Assembly: GCA_965226695.1 (NCBI GenBank)
Contig: OZ245405.1
Span: 2,294,001 to 2,358,000 of the forward strand
DNA from: CATOSD01 sp965226695
Lineage (GTDB): Bacteria > Chloroflexota > Dehalococcoidia > Lucifugimonadales > CATOSD01
Direction of reading: 5' to 3'
DNA length: 64,000 bases
In this document: in pieces, positions 15,852 through 27,800 of the stretch
How positions within the stretch are numbered: the stretch's first letter is position 1
Layout of the letters: each line of letters opens with the position of its first letter
Notes under the pieces: model-generated
What the model saw: only the letters and a program-made list of their open reading frames with translations
What the model was told of the DNA's origin: nothing
Database searches by the model: none
Made by a program: the position numbers and the translations under genes

Positions 15852-18800
15852 GGCATATGAACCCCAAAGGCGACCGCGCACGCCCGGCGAATTGGAAGAC
15901 ATTGGAGGAACCGAAGGCGCGTCTATCGGTTCTGATAACCGTCCTGCTGGCGTTGGCCGCCGCGCTGTTCCCGCTGGCCGACGGACACGTGGCGCAGGCG
16001 CAGTCAACCCGGGTCCAGATGGTTTACTCGTTGTTTGAGGTGGACCCGCTTGAATTTGAAGAGGATGTGGGCACGGTGCGTGTCGGGATCCTGGCGGACT
16101 GTCAACTTCGAGGCCAGTACCTACAACGTCACAGAGGGCAGCACCGTGGAGGTGGTGCTCACCCTGGACGATGACCCCGAACGGGAGGTGACCATCCCGT
16201 TCTCCAAGACCAATCAGGGCGGGGCGTCGGATTCCGACTATGTCGGCGTGCCTACAAGCGTCATCTTCAACGCTGGTGAGATCTCGAAGTCCTTTGAGTT
16301 CTCCGCTGTCTCGGACCGGATCGGTGACCCGGGCGAGAAGGTGTCCTTCAAGCTGGAAACCCTGCCTCCGGGCACCACAGCCGGCAGCTCATCGAGACAG
16401 TGGTCACCATAGAGGACGTGGCGCCCCAGGGGTCCACGACCGTCAGTTTCGGTGCGGATACCTACGGAGTGTCGGAAGGCTCGTTCACCACCATCACGGT
16501 GGTGATGAGCCATGCCCCGGGGAGTGACGCGATCATCCCGATAGAGATTGAGGACGAGGGCGGGGCCAGCAGCGACGACTACTCGCTCTCGGAGACCAGC
16601 GTCACCTTCGGCCCCACGGAGACCTCCAAGACCTTCACCTTCACGGCTGCCGATGACGCGGAGGACGACGACGGGGAGAGCGTCAAGCTCACCTTCGGCA
16701 GCGCCCTGCCCGCGGGGGTGTCTAGAGGGAGCGTCCCTGAGACGACCGTCTCCATCAACGACGACGACGTGCCGAGTGTGACGGTGAGCTTCGGCTCGGC
16801 CACGTACCCCGTCGACGAGGGAGAGACGGAGACGGTGACGGTGACCCTGAGCGCCGCACCCGAGCGCGAGGTCCGTACCCATAGACACGACGGACGAGGG
16901 CGGGGCCAGCAGCGACGACTACTCGCTCTGACCAGCGTCACCTTCGGCCCCACGGAGACCTCCAAGACGGCTGCCGATGACGCGGAGGACGACGCGGAGA
17001 GAGCGTCAAGCTCACCTTGCAGCGCATTGCCCGCGGGGGTGTCTAGAGGGAGCGTCCCTGAGGACCGTCTCCATCAACGACGACGACGTGCCGAGTGTGA
17101 CGGTGAGCTTCGGCTCGGCCACGTACCCCGTCGACGAGGGAGAGACGGAGACGGTGACGGTGACCCTGAGCGCCGCACCCGAGCGCGAGGTCGTCGTACC
17201 CATAGACACGACGGACGAGGGCGGGGCCAGCAGCGACGACTACTCGCTCTCGGAGACCAGCGTCACCTTCGGCCCCACGGAGACCTCCAAGACCTTCACC
17301 TTCACGGCTGCCGATGACGCGGAGGACGACGACGGAGAGAGCGTCAAGCTCACCTTCGGCAGCGCATTGCCCGCGGGGGTGTCTAGAGGGAGCGTCCCTG
17401 AGACGACCGTCTCCATCAACGACGACGACGTGCCGGCCGTGGAGGTGAGCTTCGACTCGGCTACGTACTCTGCCACCGAGGGCGGCCTTGACGCGGTGGT
17501 TACGGTGCAGTTGAGTAGCCCGGCGCCGCACCGGGTGGAAATTCCGATAACCGCCGCCGGGATGAGCGGCGCCAGCGATGACGACTGGACGGGGGTGCCA
17601 GAGGAGTTGATCTTTGCCTCGGGCGAGCAGAGCAAGACTTTCACGGTGACGGCTTCCGACGACACAGTGGAGGACGATGGGGAGACTGTGGAACTTGGGT
17701 TTGGCGCCCTACCGGCAGGGTTCGTGGCAGGGAACCCCAGCGCGGCCACTGTGGAATTGATGAACATGGAACATACTTCCCAGGACTGCGGCACCGCTAT
17801 TTGGTGTGCCACCGTGACGCTGGCAAGCTATGAGAATAACATCAACGGAGGAGGAGACTACGCCGAGAAGGTGGCCAATTCCAGCCTTATTGGCAGTAAG
17901 ACCTTCACCTACAATGGCACAACGTACCAGGTACGAAGTATCTACAGTATTTTGCAACACCATTACCGCTATCTCTCCAGATTTGTCATTAAGCTCTATC
18001 CTTACATTGACACTATCGCAGCAAAAGATTACACCAACTGGACACTGTACGTTAACGACGTAGCCTTTCCCTTTACGCAGGAGCGGATGGTGGGTAGCGG
18101 CTTCAGATGGCGGCATCCGATGTTCTACCAGTTCAGGCCCGGCACTACGTTCGAACTGCGCATAGAAGAAACTGCAAATAGTCAAGCAAGGGCGATAGAT
18201 GAGCCACCGCCTGCGCCCATGTACCTGACCGTACTTGAGGACGATTCTTATCTATCCGTGGATTGGGAAAGGCCGCCCATGGACGAGGGACCGGATGTGC
18301 TCTTCTATAATGAAACGTCCGTGCCAGAAGTGACCAGGTACAGACTGGAATTGAAAAAAGCCGACGATACATGGTCCAGCGCACGATCAAAGTCGATTTC
18401 ATATCCGAGCTCCCGATCAGCCTTCGTTAATCTGAACAACGGAGTCGAATACACCATGCGCGTGTTTGCAATCAACCAGTATGGGGACAGTCCTCCATCG
18501 CCCGAGGTTACCGGCACGCCGCACGAAATGACTCCGCCAGGACTCTTGACGGCTACCGTAGATGGCTCGACTTTGATTCTGGTTTACGATGAGGCGCTTG
18601 ATGGCGCTGCGGTACCGGAGGTGGATACATTTACGGTCTCAGTTAACGGCAGCGACCGTGTTGTTCAGAGTGTCTCCATTGACGGCAGTCAGGTGAAGTT
18701 GACGCTGGCCTCATCAGTTGGGGAGGGAGACAGCGTAGCTCTGAGGTACAAGAAACCCTTGTATATGGATCTTCCGCGCATCCAGGACTCAGTCGGCAAC

Positions 18801-20411
18801 GCCGCTTCTTCAATCAGGAACAAGACGGTGACCAGCGCGCCGGCACAAGCGGTTGGAACCCGAGCGAACTCTCCGGCCACGGGCGCGCCGTCCGTCGGCG
18901 GCACTGTTGAGGTTGGGGAAACGTTGACGGCGGACACTTCGGGCATCGCGGACGCTAACGGGCTGACCAACGTTTCCTACAGCTACCAGTGGATTGCCAA
19001 TGAAGGCAATGGAGACACGAACATCACGGGTGCGACCGACTCCACCTACACCCTATTAGCAACCGACGAGGGCAAAACCATCAAGGTGAGTGTGTCCTTC
19101 ACCGACGACGCCAACAACAGGGAAGCCCTGATCAGTAAGGCTACGGGAGCAGTCGCGGCGGCGCCCAACAATCGGCCCACCGGCGAACCGACCATCAGCG
19201 GGACGGCCCAAGTTGGGCAGCTGCTCACGGCGCACACTTCCGGCATTGCCGACGACGACGGGTTGGACAACGCGACCTACACCTACCAGTGGGTTGCCAA
19301 TGACGGAACCACCGATACGGACATCGCGGGCGAGACGGATGCCACCTATACGCTGGTGGCCGACGACGAGGGCAAGACCATCAAGGTGCGGGTCACCATC
19401 ATCGACGACGCGGGGAACGAGGCAACGCTGACCAGTGCGGCCACGGATGAGGTGGGCTTTGCTGTCCAGCAGCAGGGGGCTTCCAACACGCCCGCAACCG
19501 GGCAACCGACCATCAGCGGCACCGTCCAGGTCGGCGAAACCCTGACGGCGGACACTACCGGCATCACCGACGATGACGGGTTGGACAACGTTTCCTACAC
19601 CTACCAGTGGGTACGAAACGACGGCAATTCTGACACGGACATTGTGGGCGCGACGGATTCCGGTTACATACTGGTGGCCGACGACGTGGGCAAGACCATC
19701 AAGGTGGAGGTCACCGTCACCGACGACGCGGAGAACGAGACAACGCTGACCAGCGAGGCCACGGCAGTTGTGGCGGCTCCCGAGCCGCCCGCCGAGCCCA
19801 CCGGCCTTTCCACCACGCCGTCCCACGACCGGGTGGTCCTCACTTGGGACGACCCCAACGACGGCACCATCACCGGCTACGTGATCCTGCGCCGCAACCG
19901 GGAAATCCACCCGGTGGGAACCTTCGTCACCATCGCAGGCGACACCGGCTCGGCGGACGCCACCTACACCGACGCTACGGTCGAGCCGGATAAGCAATAC
20001 GTGTACCGCATCAAGGCCATCAACGAACACTGGAAGGTGAGCGAGGAATCCGACTGGGTCCGCGCCGACACCCCGGCGGTCCCCGTCCCCGACAAGCCCA
20101 CGGGCCTGACCGTCGTCGTCTCCCACGACACCGTGACCCTTACCTGGGACGACCCGCAGGACGACTCCATCACCGGCTACGTCATACTGCGCCGCGACCG
20201 GGAAATCCACCTGGTGGGGACCTTCGTCACCCTCACAGGCGACACCGGCTCGGCGGACACCACCTACACCGACGATACGGTCGAGCCGGATCAGCAATAC
20301 GTGTACCGCATCAAGGCCATCAACGAGCACGGGGAGGTGAGCGAGGAATCCGACTGGGTCCGGGGCTTCACCCCGGCAGCGCCGGCCCCGGCGGGCTCGC
20401 CGGCGCAGTAA
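15842..20411 (+). pseudogene. Large secreted Calx-beta / FN3 repeat protein, multiply frameshifted
   Basis: An N-terminal hydrophobic signal (SVLITVLLALAAALFPLADG) starts at ATG 15842. The frame breaks near 16098, 16390 and several times between 16870 and 17065, then stays open from about 17060 to TAA 20411. Order of domains: about five Calx-beta repeats (16100-17780); an unnamed module (17800-18180); an FN3-like domain (18190-18530); a SwmA-like domain (18535-18830); three ~97-residue repeats (PTISGTVQVGETLTADT type; 18880-19780); and two FN3 domains (19795-20390). No membrane anchor or sorting signal is seen. Such proteins usually act in adhesion. Breaks may be assembly errors in the tandem repeats, or real decay. 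Confidence 0.7.
16545..17425 (+). repeat. Three near-identical ~310-bp Calx-beta repeats, middle copy damaged
   Basis: Units near 16550-16870, 16870-17180 and 17180-17430 share long identical stretches (for example the ETSKTFTFTAADDAEDDDGE-coding segment). Relative to its neighbours the middle unit lacks two bases near 16873, four near 16928, 12 near 16966, and two each near 17024 and 17061. All differences are deletions, a pattern expected from poor consensus in a collapsed repeat. Confidence 0.75.
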
Positions 20412-20543
20412 CGGGGGGCGGGACCGCTCGAGAGGCTGGCGGCATTCCGGGCAACGAAAAAGGCTAGCACATATGCATGGACGGGTGAGGCAGGCGTATC
20501 GAACCCGAAACCGGAGCGGTCAAAGTCTGGGGCCAACAGGCGG

Positions 20544-20693
20544 CGGATAACGGTGCGGCCCGACTCCAATGCCGATGTGACCGTCGTGCTGCCGGTGACA
20601 ACGAAGTGCGGCGCCCAGGGGTCCATCTGCACCCAGGACGGCCGGAAACTGTCCAACTCCCTGAACTTCACTGTCACAGGCCCGAACCAATAG
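20544..20693 (+). pseudogene. Remnant of a surface-protein C-terminus
   Basis: The frame reads ITVRPDSNADVTVVLPVTTK, then GSICTQDGRKLSNSLNFTVT and GPNQ before TAG at 20691. I associate this ending with Chloroflexota Ig/FN3 surface proteins. It has no start or upstream domains and lies 130 bases after the large repeat gene, so it is a leftover of a related gene. Confidence 0.55.
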
Positions 20694-20920
20694 AACAGGG
20701 CGACAGCGGATCGAGTCTTCCAACGAGGTACGCGGGCAAGAAAAAGCTTGGCCCGGCGTTGCCTTCGCCGTGGCGCAGCCGTGAAAATGGTATTCGGGGC
20801 GATACCCCCAATATCGGCGGGCATATGGGTGGTTTCCTGCAATGGCGGGAATGGAAGAGCCTCCAGGCCGGTGAACCGGAAGCTCTTGAGTATCTAGCCG
20901 GGGTCGGCTGACCGGCTCCT

Positions 20921-20969
20921 CATATCAGGACCTCCCAGCGAAAAATTCGCGGTACGGTACACTCTGGCC
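20921..20969. repeat. Serine-recombinase 3'-tail repeat, left copy
   Basis: Aligns without gaps to 34191-34239 with about 40 of 49 bases identical. On the minus strand both encode the end of a serine recombinase: here PECTVPRIFRWEVLI then stop, versus PECTVLRTFRWEIAI at 34.2 kb. No other part of the recombinase is present here. The two copies flank the 21.2-34.2 kb defence genes in the same orientation. Confidence 0.7.
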
Positions 20970-21004
20970 AACTTTTTCGGCCTAAGCGTACTAAATTCAT
21001 AACT

Positions 21005-21166
21005 CCTCAGCCGCTGCAGTCGCTGTTCTCTTGGGCCGAGTTCATGACCGAGCAACAGGTGAAGCCCAAGGGCCGCAGCCGGAAGGCCGAACCCTCGTAT
21101 CCGTCCCTGTTCGATTGGGCGCTCAGCCTGGAACAGAAGCGGGAGGCGCAGGCCGCTAGGCCGTAA
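21005..21166 (+). pseudogene. C-terminal remnant of a second SNF2 helicase
   Basis: The 53 codons read QSLFSWAEFMTEQQVKPKGR, then PSLFDWALSLEQKREAQAA and stop. They match the tail of the helicase at 7.9-10.25 kb (QQSLFSWAEF, VKPRGRGGK, LFEWAVEQEREEE) but with many substitutions, so it comes from a related element rather than a recent copy. No upstream helicase sequence is present. It lies 90 bases before the HTH gene of the defence operon. Confidence 0.75.
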
Positions 21167-21256
21167 ACAAAATGGAGAGCAGATTGACGGCAGATACCTA
21201 CCGTCGTATGCTTTGGTTGTAAATGATAGGTTTTCTTAGTGAGGAGTTAGTGGGAC

Positions 21257-21487
21257 ATGGCGTCTGAAGAAGGTTGGGTCGGTATCGCAGACGTGGCTGC
21301 CCACCTGAGTGTAGCCAAAGACTCCATCTACCGCTGGGTTGACTCCAAGGACTTCCCCGCGCACAGAGTGGGACGGCTCCTGCGCTTTCGGCTCTCAGAA
21401 GTGGACGAATGGGTAAGAACAGGAGGCGGGAGTGATTCCAAAACCTATGGAGCAGGTAGGACTTCATCAGACGATGGGCATGAGTAA
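21257..21487 (+). CDS. Excisionase-family HTH DNA-binding protein
   Basis: A 76-residue protein with the MerR/excisionase-like helix-turn-helix (HTH_17): WVGIADVAAHLSVAKDSIYR, then FPAHRVGRLLRFRLSEVDEW. Such proteins are directionality factors or small transcriptional regulators. It lies 15 bases upstream of the PLD-SNF2 gene in the same orientation, so a role as controller of the restriction-like operon is more likely than excision. GTGAGGAGTTAGTGGGAC precedes its ATG. The C-terminal 20 residues are polar and probably unstructured. Confidence 0.85.
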   Translation: MASEEGWVGIADVAAHLSVAKDSIYRWVDSKDFPAHRVGRLLRFRLSEVDEWVRTGGGSDSKTYGAGRTSSDDGHE

Positions 21488-21502
21488 CGGATAGGACAAT
21501 CT

Positions 21503-24500
21503 ATGCCGCGTATCTTCGATAACCTTGAGCTTGGCTCTAGCCTCCTCCCTGCGTTGCAGGAGACCCTGGCGCTCTCTTTGCGTGCGGACTTCTGCGTCGG
21601 CTATTTCAACCTACGCGGTTGGGGCGGACTTGCGCCCTACGTGGACGACTGGAGCAACGACGGCGGCCCGTGCCGCGTCCTCATTGGGATGCAGCGTCTG
21701 CCCCACGAGGAGCTCCGGGAGGCCTTCAGTCTGCTCGACAGGCCCTCCGGCATGGACAACCAGACGGCGCATCGCCTCAAAGTCCAGTTGGCCGAACAGC
21801 TCCGCCAGCAACTCACTATCGGCGTACCGACCAACGCTGACGAAAGGACCCTGCGGCAACTAGCAGTCCAGCTTCGCTCCAAGAAGGTTGTCGTCAAGCT
21901 CTTTCTGCGTCACCCTCTGCACGCAAAGCTCTACCTGATGTTCCGAGACGATCCAGTCAACCCAATCGTTGGCTACCTGGGAAGCAGCAACCTCACCTTC
22001 GCGGGGCTGTCCGGGCAGGGCGAGTTGAACATGGACGTGCTCGACCACGACGCCGCTCTCAAACTCAAGCAGTGGTTCGAGGACAGGTGGAGCGACCGCT
22101 TCTGCGTTGACATCACAAACGAGCTGCTTCAGATCATCGAGGAGAGTTGGGCACGGGAGACCCTGATTCCGCCGTACCACGTCTACCTGAAGATGGCGTA
22201 TCACCTCTCCCATGAAGCCCGGGCCGGTCTAGCCGAGTTCAGAATTCCCAAGGTGTTCGGTGACCGCCTATTCGACTTCCAAGCGGCGGCTGTCAAGATA
22301 GCGGCCCATCACTTGAACAAACGCAATGGCGTGCTCATCGGGGACGTGGTTGGACTTGGCAAGACGCTCATGGCCACCGCCGTCGCTCGTATCTTCGAGG
22401 ACGACTACGGGCTGGAGACGCTGATCATCTGCCCGAAGAACCTCGTCCCGATGTGGGAAGACTACGTGTACCAGTACCAGCTGCGGGCCAGGGTGCTTTC
22501 CCTCAGCAGGGTGCTCGGCGAGCTGCCCAACTTGCGCCGCTACCGGCTGGTTGTCATCGACGAGAGCCACAATCTCCGGAACCGCGAGGGCCGCCGCTAT
22601 CGGGCAATCCAAGAGTACGTACGCGCAAACGAGAGCAAGTGCATCCTTCTATCGGCCACGCCTTACAACAAGACGTACCTGGACCTATCCAGCCAACTGC
22701 GCATCTTCGTTGAGGAAGACCAAGACCTGGGCATCCGCCCCGAACGACTCCTGCGAGAGTTGGGCGACATCGAGTTCAGCAGGCGCCACCAGGCCTCGCC
22801 GCGCACCCTGGCGGCATTCGACTTCAGCGAGCACGCTGACGACTGGCGTGACCTGATGCGGCTCTACCTCGTGCGCCGCACCCGCAGCTTCATCCAAGAC
22901 AACTACGCGGAGACTGAGCAAGAAACTGGGCGAAAGTTTCTCACATACGAGGACGGAACCCAGTCCTTCTTCCCCACCCGCATTCCTAAGACAGTCAAAT
23001 TCGCCATCGACGAGTCCAATCCAGATGACCAGTATGCCAAGCTGTACTCGCAGCAGGTGGTCGATACGGTGAACGAGCTACATCTGCCAAGATACGGCCT
23101 CGGCAACTATGTTCCTAACAACCCTGGGACGCCGCCCACCGCTGCGGAGGAGCGTCAAATAGACGACCTCTCACGGGCCGGGAAGCGGCTGATGGGCTTC
23201 TGTCGTACGAACCTCTTCAAACGCCTGGAAAGCAGCGGCGCGGCCTTCCTGCAATCCGTCGAACGGCACGTTCTCCGAAACTATGTCTTCTTGCACGCCC
23301 TCAATAGCGGCCTGCCGCTTCCCCTCGGTACGCAGGACGCCGAGATGCTGGATTCCCGCTTCACCGACGAGGACGCTGACCAGGCTAAGGGATCACTCTT
23401 CGACCCTGAAGACGACGAGCAGGAAGAGGAGGTCCAGGAGACCGGCGGCGCTTGGACTGCGGCCGGCTTCGAATCGCGTGCCGCCGAGATATACGCGGAA
23501 TACGAGGGCCGCTATAGGAGACGCTTCAAGTGGCTCCGCTCCGACCTCTTCGAGGGTTCGTTAGAGAGCGAACTCCAGGCCGACTCCGACGCCCTCCTGG
23601 AACTGCTACAGACCTACGGCGCATGGGACCCGCGTCACGACGCCAAGCTGGACGCGCTCCACACGCTCCTTACGGAGACCTTCCCGGACCGGAAGGTCCT
23701 AGTCTTCTCCCAGTTCGCCGATACTGTCTTCTACCTTGAGTCGCAGCTCAAGAGTCGTGGCGTTGAGGATATGGCGGGCGTAACCGGCAGCTCCGCCGAC
23801 CCCACGCAGATGGCATGGCGATTCAGTCCCGACAGCAACCAGCGGCCGGGCAGGGACAAACCGGAGCGGGAGCTTCGCGTCTTGGTCGCCACCGACGTGC
23901 TCAGCGAGGGCCAGAACCTCCAAGACTGCCACGTCGTCGTCAACTACGACCTGCCTTGGGCCATCATCCGGATCATCCAGCGGGCGGGTCGAGTCGACCG
24001 CATCGGGCAGAAGGCGGAGGAGATTCTGTGCCACTCCTTCTTGCCCGCCGACGGAGTGGAACGCATCATCAACCTGCGTAACCGTGTTCGGACGCGGCTT
24101 CGGCAAAACGCTGAGGTCGTCGGTGCGGACGAGGCGTTCTTCGAAGATGAACCCGATAGCCAGACCATCGTCAACCTCTACCACGAGCGCTCCGGCATCC
24201 TGGACGGCGACCCCGACGGCGAGGTGGACCTGGCGTCCCATGCCTACCAGATATGGAAGAACGCTACCGGCGCGGACTCGCGATTGGAGAAGGCCGTCGC
24301 CGATTTACCGGACGTCGTGTTCTCGTCTCGCCAGCACACGCCCATCGCCCAACGGCCCGAAGGCGTCCTCGTCTTCATGCGCACGGCGGACGGGAACGAC
24401 GCACTGGCTTACGTTGACCGTGAAGGCCACAGCATAACGGAGTCCCAGCTCGAAATCCTCTCGGCCGCTGAGTGCAGGTCCGACACCCCTGCGCAGCCTC

Positions 24501-24895
24501 ACCACGAGAGCCACCACCAGCTCGTCGTCGAGGGAGTCAGGCACGTCGTAAGGGAGGAGAAGCGAGTGGGCGGCCAGCTCGGGCGGCCCTCCGGCGCTCG
24601 CTTCCGCACGTACACCCGTCTCAAGCAGTACGCGGATGCGATCAAGGGCCAGCTGTTCGACGTGGACGCGCTGCACAAAGCCATCGACGACATCTACCGC
24701 TATCCCCTCCGCCAGTCGGCGGTTGATACGCTGAACCGGCAGTTGCGCAGCGGCGTGGACGACGCGCAACTCGCCGAGATAGTCATGTCACTGCGTGAGG
24801 AGGATCGGTTGAGTCTGACCGGTGACGACATCGAGGTTCAGGAACCGCAAATCATCTGCTCTCTCGGATTATTCGACAGTGAGGACAATCACTGA
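21503..24895 (+). CDS. PLD-nuclease/SNF2 helicase fusion (putative restriction factor)
   Basis: A 1130-residue protein. The N-terminus (residues ~1-200) carries a phospholipase D-type nuclease motif: HAKLYLMF near residue 139 followed by GSSNLTFAGL. The SNF2 motor follows: GDVVGLGKTLMATAVA (motif I, ~279), DESHNLRN (motif II, ~352), LLSATPYNKT (motif III), VLVATDVLSEGQNLQD (motif V) and QRAGRVDRIGQ (motif VI, ~825). The C-terminal ~200 residues are unassigned. PLD plus SNF2 proteins are recurrent parts of anti-phage restriction systems, where the helicase translocates on invading DNA. It overlaps the methylase gene by one base (TGATG). Confidence 0.85.
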   Translation: MPRIFDNLELGSSLLPALQETLALSLRADFCVGYFNLRGWGGLAPYVDDWSNDGGPCRVLIGMQRLPHEELREAFSLLDRPSGMDNQTAHRLKVQLAEQLRQQLTIGVPTNADERTLRQLAVQLRSKKVVVKLFLRHPLHAKLYLMFRDDPVNPIVGYLGSSNLTFAGLSGQGELNMDVLDHDAALKLKQWFEDRWSDRFCVDITNELLQIIEESWARETLIPPYHVYLKMAYHLSHEARAGLAEFRIPKVFGDRLFDFQAAAVKIAAHHLNKRNGVLIGDVVGLGKTLMATAVARIFEDDYGLETLIICPKNLVPMWEDYVYQYQLRARVLSLSRVLGELPNLRRYRLVVIDESHNLRNREGRRYRAIQEYVRANESKCILLSATPYNKTYLDLSSQLRIFVEEDQDLGIRPERLLRELGDIEFSRRHQASPRTLAAFDFSEHADDWRDLMRLYLVRRTRSFIQDNYAETEQETGRKFLTYEDGTQSFFPTRIPKTVKFAIDESNPDDQYAKLYSQQVVDTVNELHLPRYGLGNYVPNNPGTPPTAAEERQIDDLSRAGKRLMGFCRTNLFKRLESSGAAFLQSVERHVLRNYVFLHALNSGLPLPLGTQDAEMLDSRFTDEDADQAKGSLFDPEDDEQEEEVQETGGAWTAAGFESRAAEIYAEYEGRYRRRFKWLRSDLFEGSLESELQADSDALLELLQTYGAWDPRHDAKLDALHTLLTETFPDRKVLVFSQFADTVFYLESQLKSRGVEDMAGVTGSSADPTQMAWRFSPDSNQRPGRDKPERELRVLVATDVLSEGQNLQDCHVVVNYDLPWAIIRIIQRAGRVDRIGQKAEEILCHSFLPADGVERIINLRNRVRTRLRQNAEVVGADEAFFEDEPDSQTIVNLYHERSGILDGDPDGEVDLASHAYQIWKNATGADSRLEKAVADLPDVVFSSRQHTPIAQRPEGVLVFMRTADGNDALAYVDREGHSITESQLEILSAAECRSDTPAQPHHESHHQLVVEGVRHVVREEKRVGGQLGRPSGARFRTYTRLKQYADAIKGQLFDVDALHKAIDDIYRYPLRQSAVDTLNRQLRSGVDDAQLAEIVMSLREEDRLSLTGDDIEVQEPQIICSLGLFDSEDNH

Positions 24896-27800
24896 TGCCA
24901 GTCTCCATTGAAGAGCTGCGCCCCTACCTACAGGCCTTCGACTTCCCGCGTCTCTTCGTGGATGGCCTGGGTTGGAATCACTACTTCACGGAGCCGTTCG
25001 TGGTTCGGGTCAACGACCGAGACTACACTCTCAAGCCCTTCGCGGAGAAGGCAGGGTTCGCCGTCTACGAGTGCGACTCCAGCGTAGACAACAACATCCC
25101 GCAATACCCGATTCGGCGCAAGATCGAGAGCGAGGTCGCCAAGCGCACGTTCGAGCACCTCATCATCTTCACCGACCCTGGCCGCAAGGCGCAGGTCTGG
25201 CAGTGGGTTAGGCGGGAGACCGGCAAGCCCGCTGCCTGCCGGGAGTATCCCTTTCCAGCAGGCCAGACCGACCTCCTCCAACGTCTCCAGCAACTCGCCT
25301 TCACCCTAGAGGACGAAGCCACAGGCATTGTTGTCTCGGACGTGACGGGCCGCGTTCGTCCGGCCTTCGACGTCGAGAAAGTCACCAAGCGATTCTACGA
25401 CCGCTTCAGCACGGAGCTGACCGCTTTTGGGGGCTTCATTGACGGCATCACCGCCCAGGGTGACCGCGACTGGTACGCCTCCCTCATGCTCAACCGCATG
25501 ATGTTCGTCTACTTCGTTCAGAAGCAGGGTTTCCTCGACGGAGACCTCGACTACCTGCGCAACCGCCTGAAGATGGTGCAGGAGCAGAGCGGCGGCGGAC
25601 GCTTCCAGCAGTTCTATCGCATCTTCCTCCTGCGGCTGTTTCACGAGGGACTCGGACAACCGGAAGCCCAGAGGGCGCCCGACCTAGCCGCGCTGCTCGG
25701 CAAGGTCCCCTTTCTCAACGGCGGCCTGTTCGACGTTCACGACCTGGAGCGGGACAACCCGGACATCAGCATCCCCGACGCGGCTTTCAAGCGAGTCTTC
25801 GACTTCTTCGATGATTACCGCTGGCACCTGGACGAACGGCCCTACCGAGAGGACAACGAGATCAACCCAGACGTGCTTGGCTACATATTCGAGAAGTACG
25901 TCAACCAGAAGCAGATGGGCGCCTACTACACCAAGGAGGACATCACCGGTTACATTTCCCGCAACACCGTCATCCCCTTCCTCTTCGACGCCGCCAGGAA
26001 GGAGTGCCCGGTGGCCTTCGGGCTGGACGGTGGCGTGTGGCGCCTGTTGCGGGACGACCCCGACCACTACATCTACCCATCTGTCGGCCACGGCATCATT
26101 TGGAACGCGCGAGAGGCTGAGGCCCCAACTCCTTTGGACGCTCCCTTCGATCTCCCGGACGAGATCGTCCCAGGCGTCGGTGACGTGTCCAAGCGCGGCG
26201 GCTGGAACCGCCCTGCGCCCTCCGACTACGCCCTGCACACGGAGACCTGGCGCGAGGTGGTGGCCCGCCGCCAACGCTACGCCAAGGTCCGCGACAAGCT
26301 CGCGTCGGGCGAGGTGCAGAATGTCAACGACCTCATCACGCTGAACCTGGACATCGAGCGTTTCGCCAAAGACGTCATTGCCCAGAGCGAAGGGGCAGAG
26401 CTCCTGCGCGCCTTCTGGCATTCCATGCGGGACGTATCGGTCCTCGACCCTACCTGCGGCTCTGGCGCATTCCTCTTCGCCGCGCTGAACGTCCTGGAAC
26501 CGCTCTACACCGCCTGCCTGGAGGGGATGCGCGGCTTCCTGGGCGACGCTGAAAGGTCTGAGCGCAAGCGCAGCCCTGAGCACCTGGGGGACTTTCGCCG
26601 CATACTGGAGCAAGTGGACAGGCACCCCAGCGAACACTACTTCATCCTCAAGTCCATCGTCCTGAACAACCTCTACGGGGTGGACATCATGGAAGAGGCC
26701 GTAGAGATATGCAAGCTGCGCCTGTTCCTCAAGCTGGTCGCCCAGTTGGAGACATACGACCAGATTGAACCACTGCCGGATATCGACTTCAACATCCGCC
26801 CCGGCAACACGTTAGTCGGGTTCACGTCCCTGGACGCCGTGCGACAGGCGATGACCATCACCCGTGGAGGGCAATTCCGGGCTCTGGACGAGGAGCAGCA
26901 GGAGACGTTGGAGCGGATCGAAGAGGACGCGGAAGTTGGCAGCAGGGTTTTCGACCAATTTAGGAAGCAACAGACCACGCTGGGCGGAGAAGTCACCCCC
27001 GTCGACAAGGCCACACTCAAAGAATCGCTACACCAGTTGGAGACCCAGCTAAACGGCTACTTGGCCAATGAATACGGCGTAAATCCACAGGACAGTGCTG
27101 CCTACGATGACTGGTCCGCCAGCCATCGACCCTTCCACTGGTTTGTCGAGTTCTATGAGATCATGAATAAGGGCGGCTTCGACGTGATAATCGGCAACCC
27201 GCCGTATGTGGAATACAGCAAGGTTAAGACCGATTACACAATCAAAGGGTTTGCGACGGAGGACTGCGGGAACCTCTATGCATTTGTAGTTGAGAGAAAC
27301 AAGGGCCTGTGCTCAAGGGATGGACGCACCAGCATGATTGTTCCTCACTCAGCAATTTGCACTGACCGAATGGCCGAGCTTCAGACTATTCTCTTTGATG
27401 ATAGCGTGACATGGGTGTCCACTTTCGACATTCGCCCGTCGAAGCTGTTCGAGGGAGTCGACCAAAGACTTTGCATCTATGTGAGCCTTAGACGGAATAG
27501 TGGACAGGTATTGTTTTCATCTCGATACCACCGTTGGCATCCGGACAACCGGCCAACCCTGCTTCAAGCCCTAGAGTATGTAGACTCCACATCAGTCGAG
27601 TTCACCAATTCGGTGCCCAAGATGCAATCTCTGCTGGAAACCCAGGTGGTTGAGAAATTGAAGCGCCTAGCTCCCCTTGGAGTGTCTCTCAGCAAAGGAC
27701 GCGGACAGACGATCTATTACCACAATGCGCCACGGTATTGGGTCCGAGCTATGGACTTTGCCCCGTACTTCTGGAACGAACGTGACGGCGAGCAGACTTC

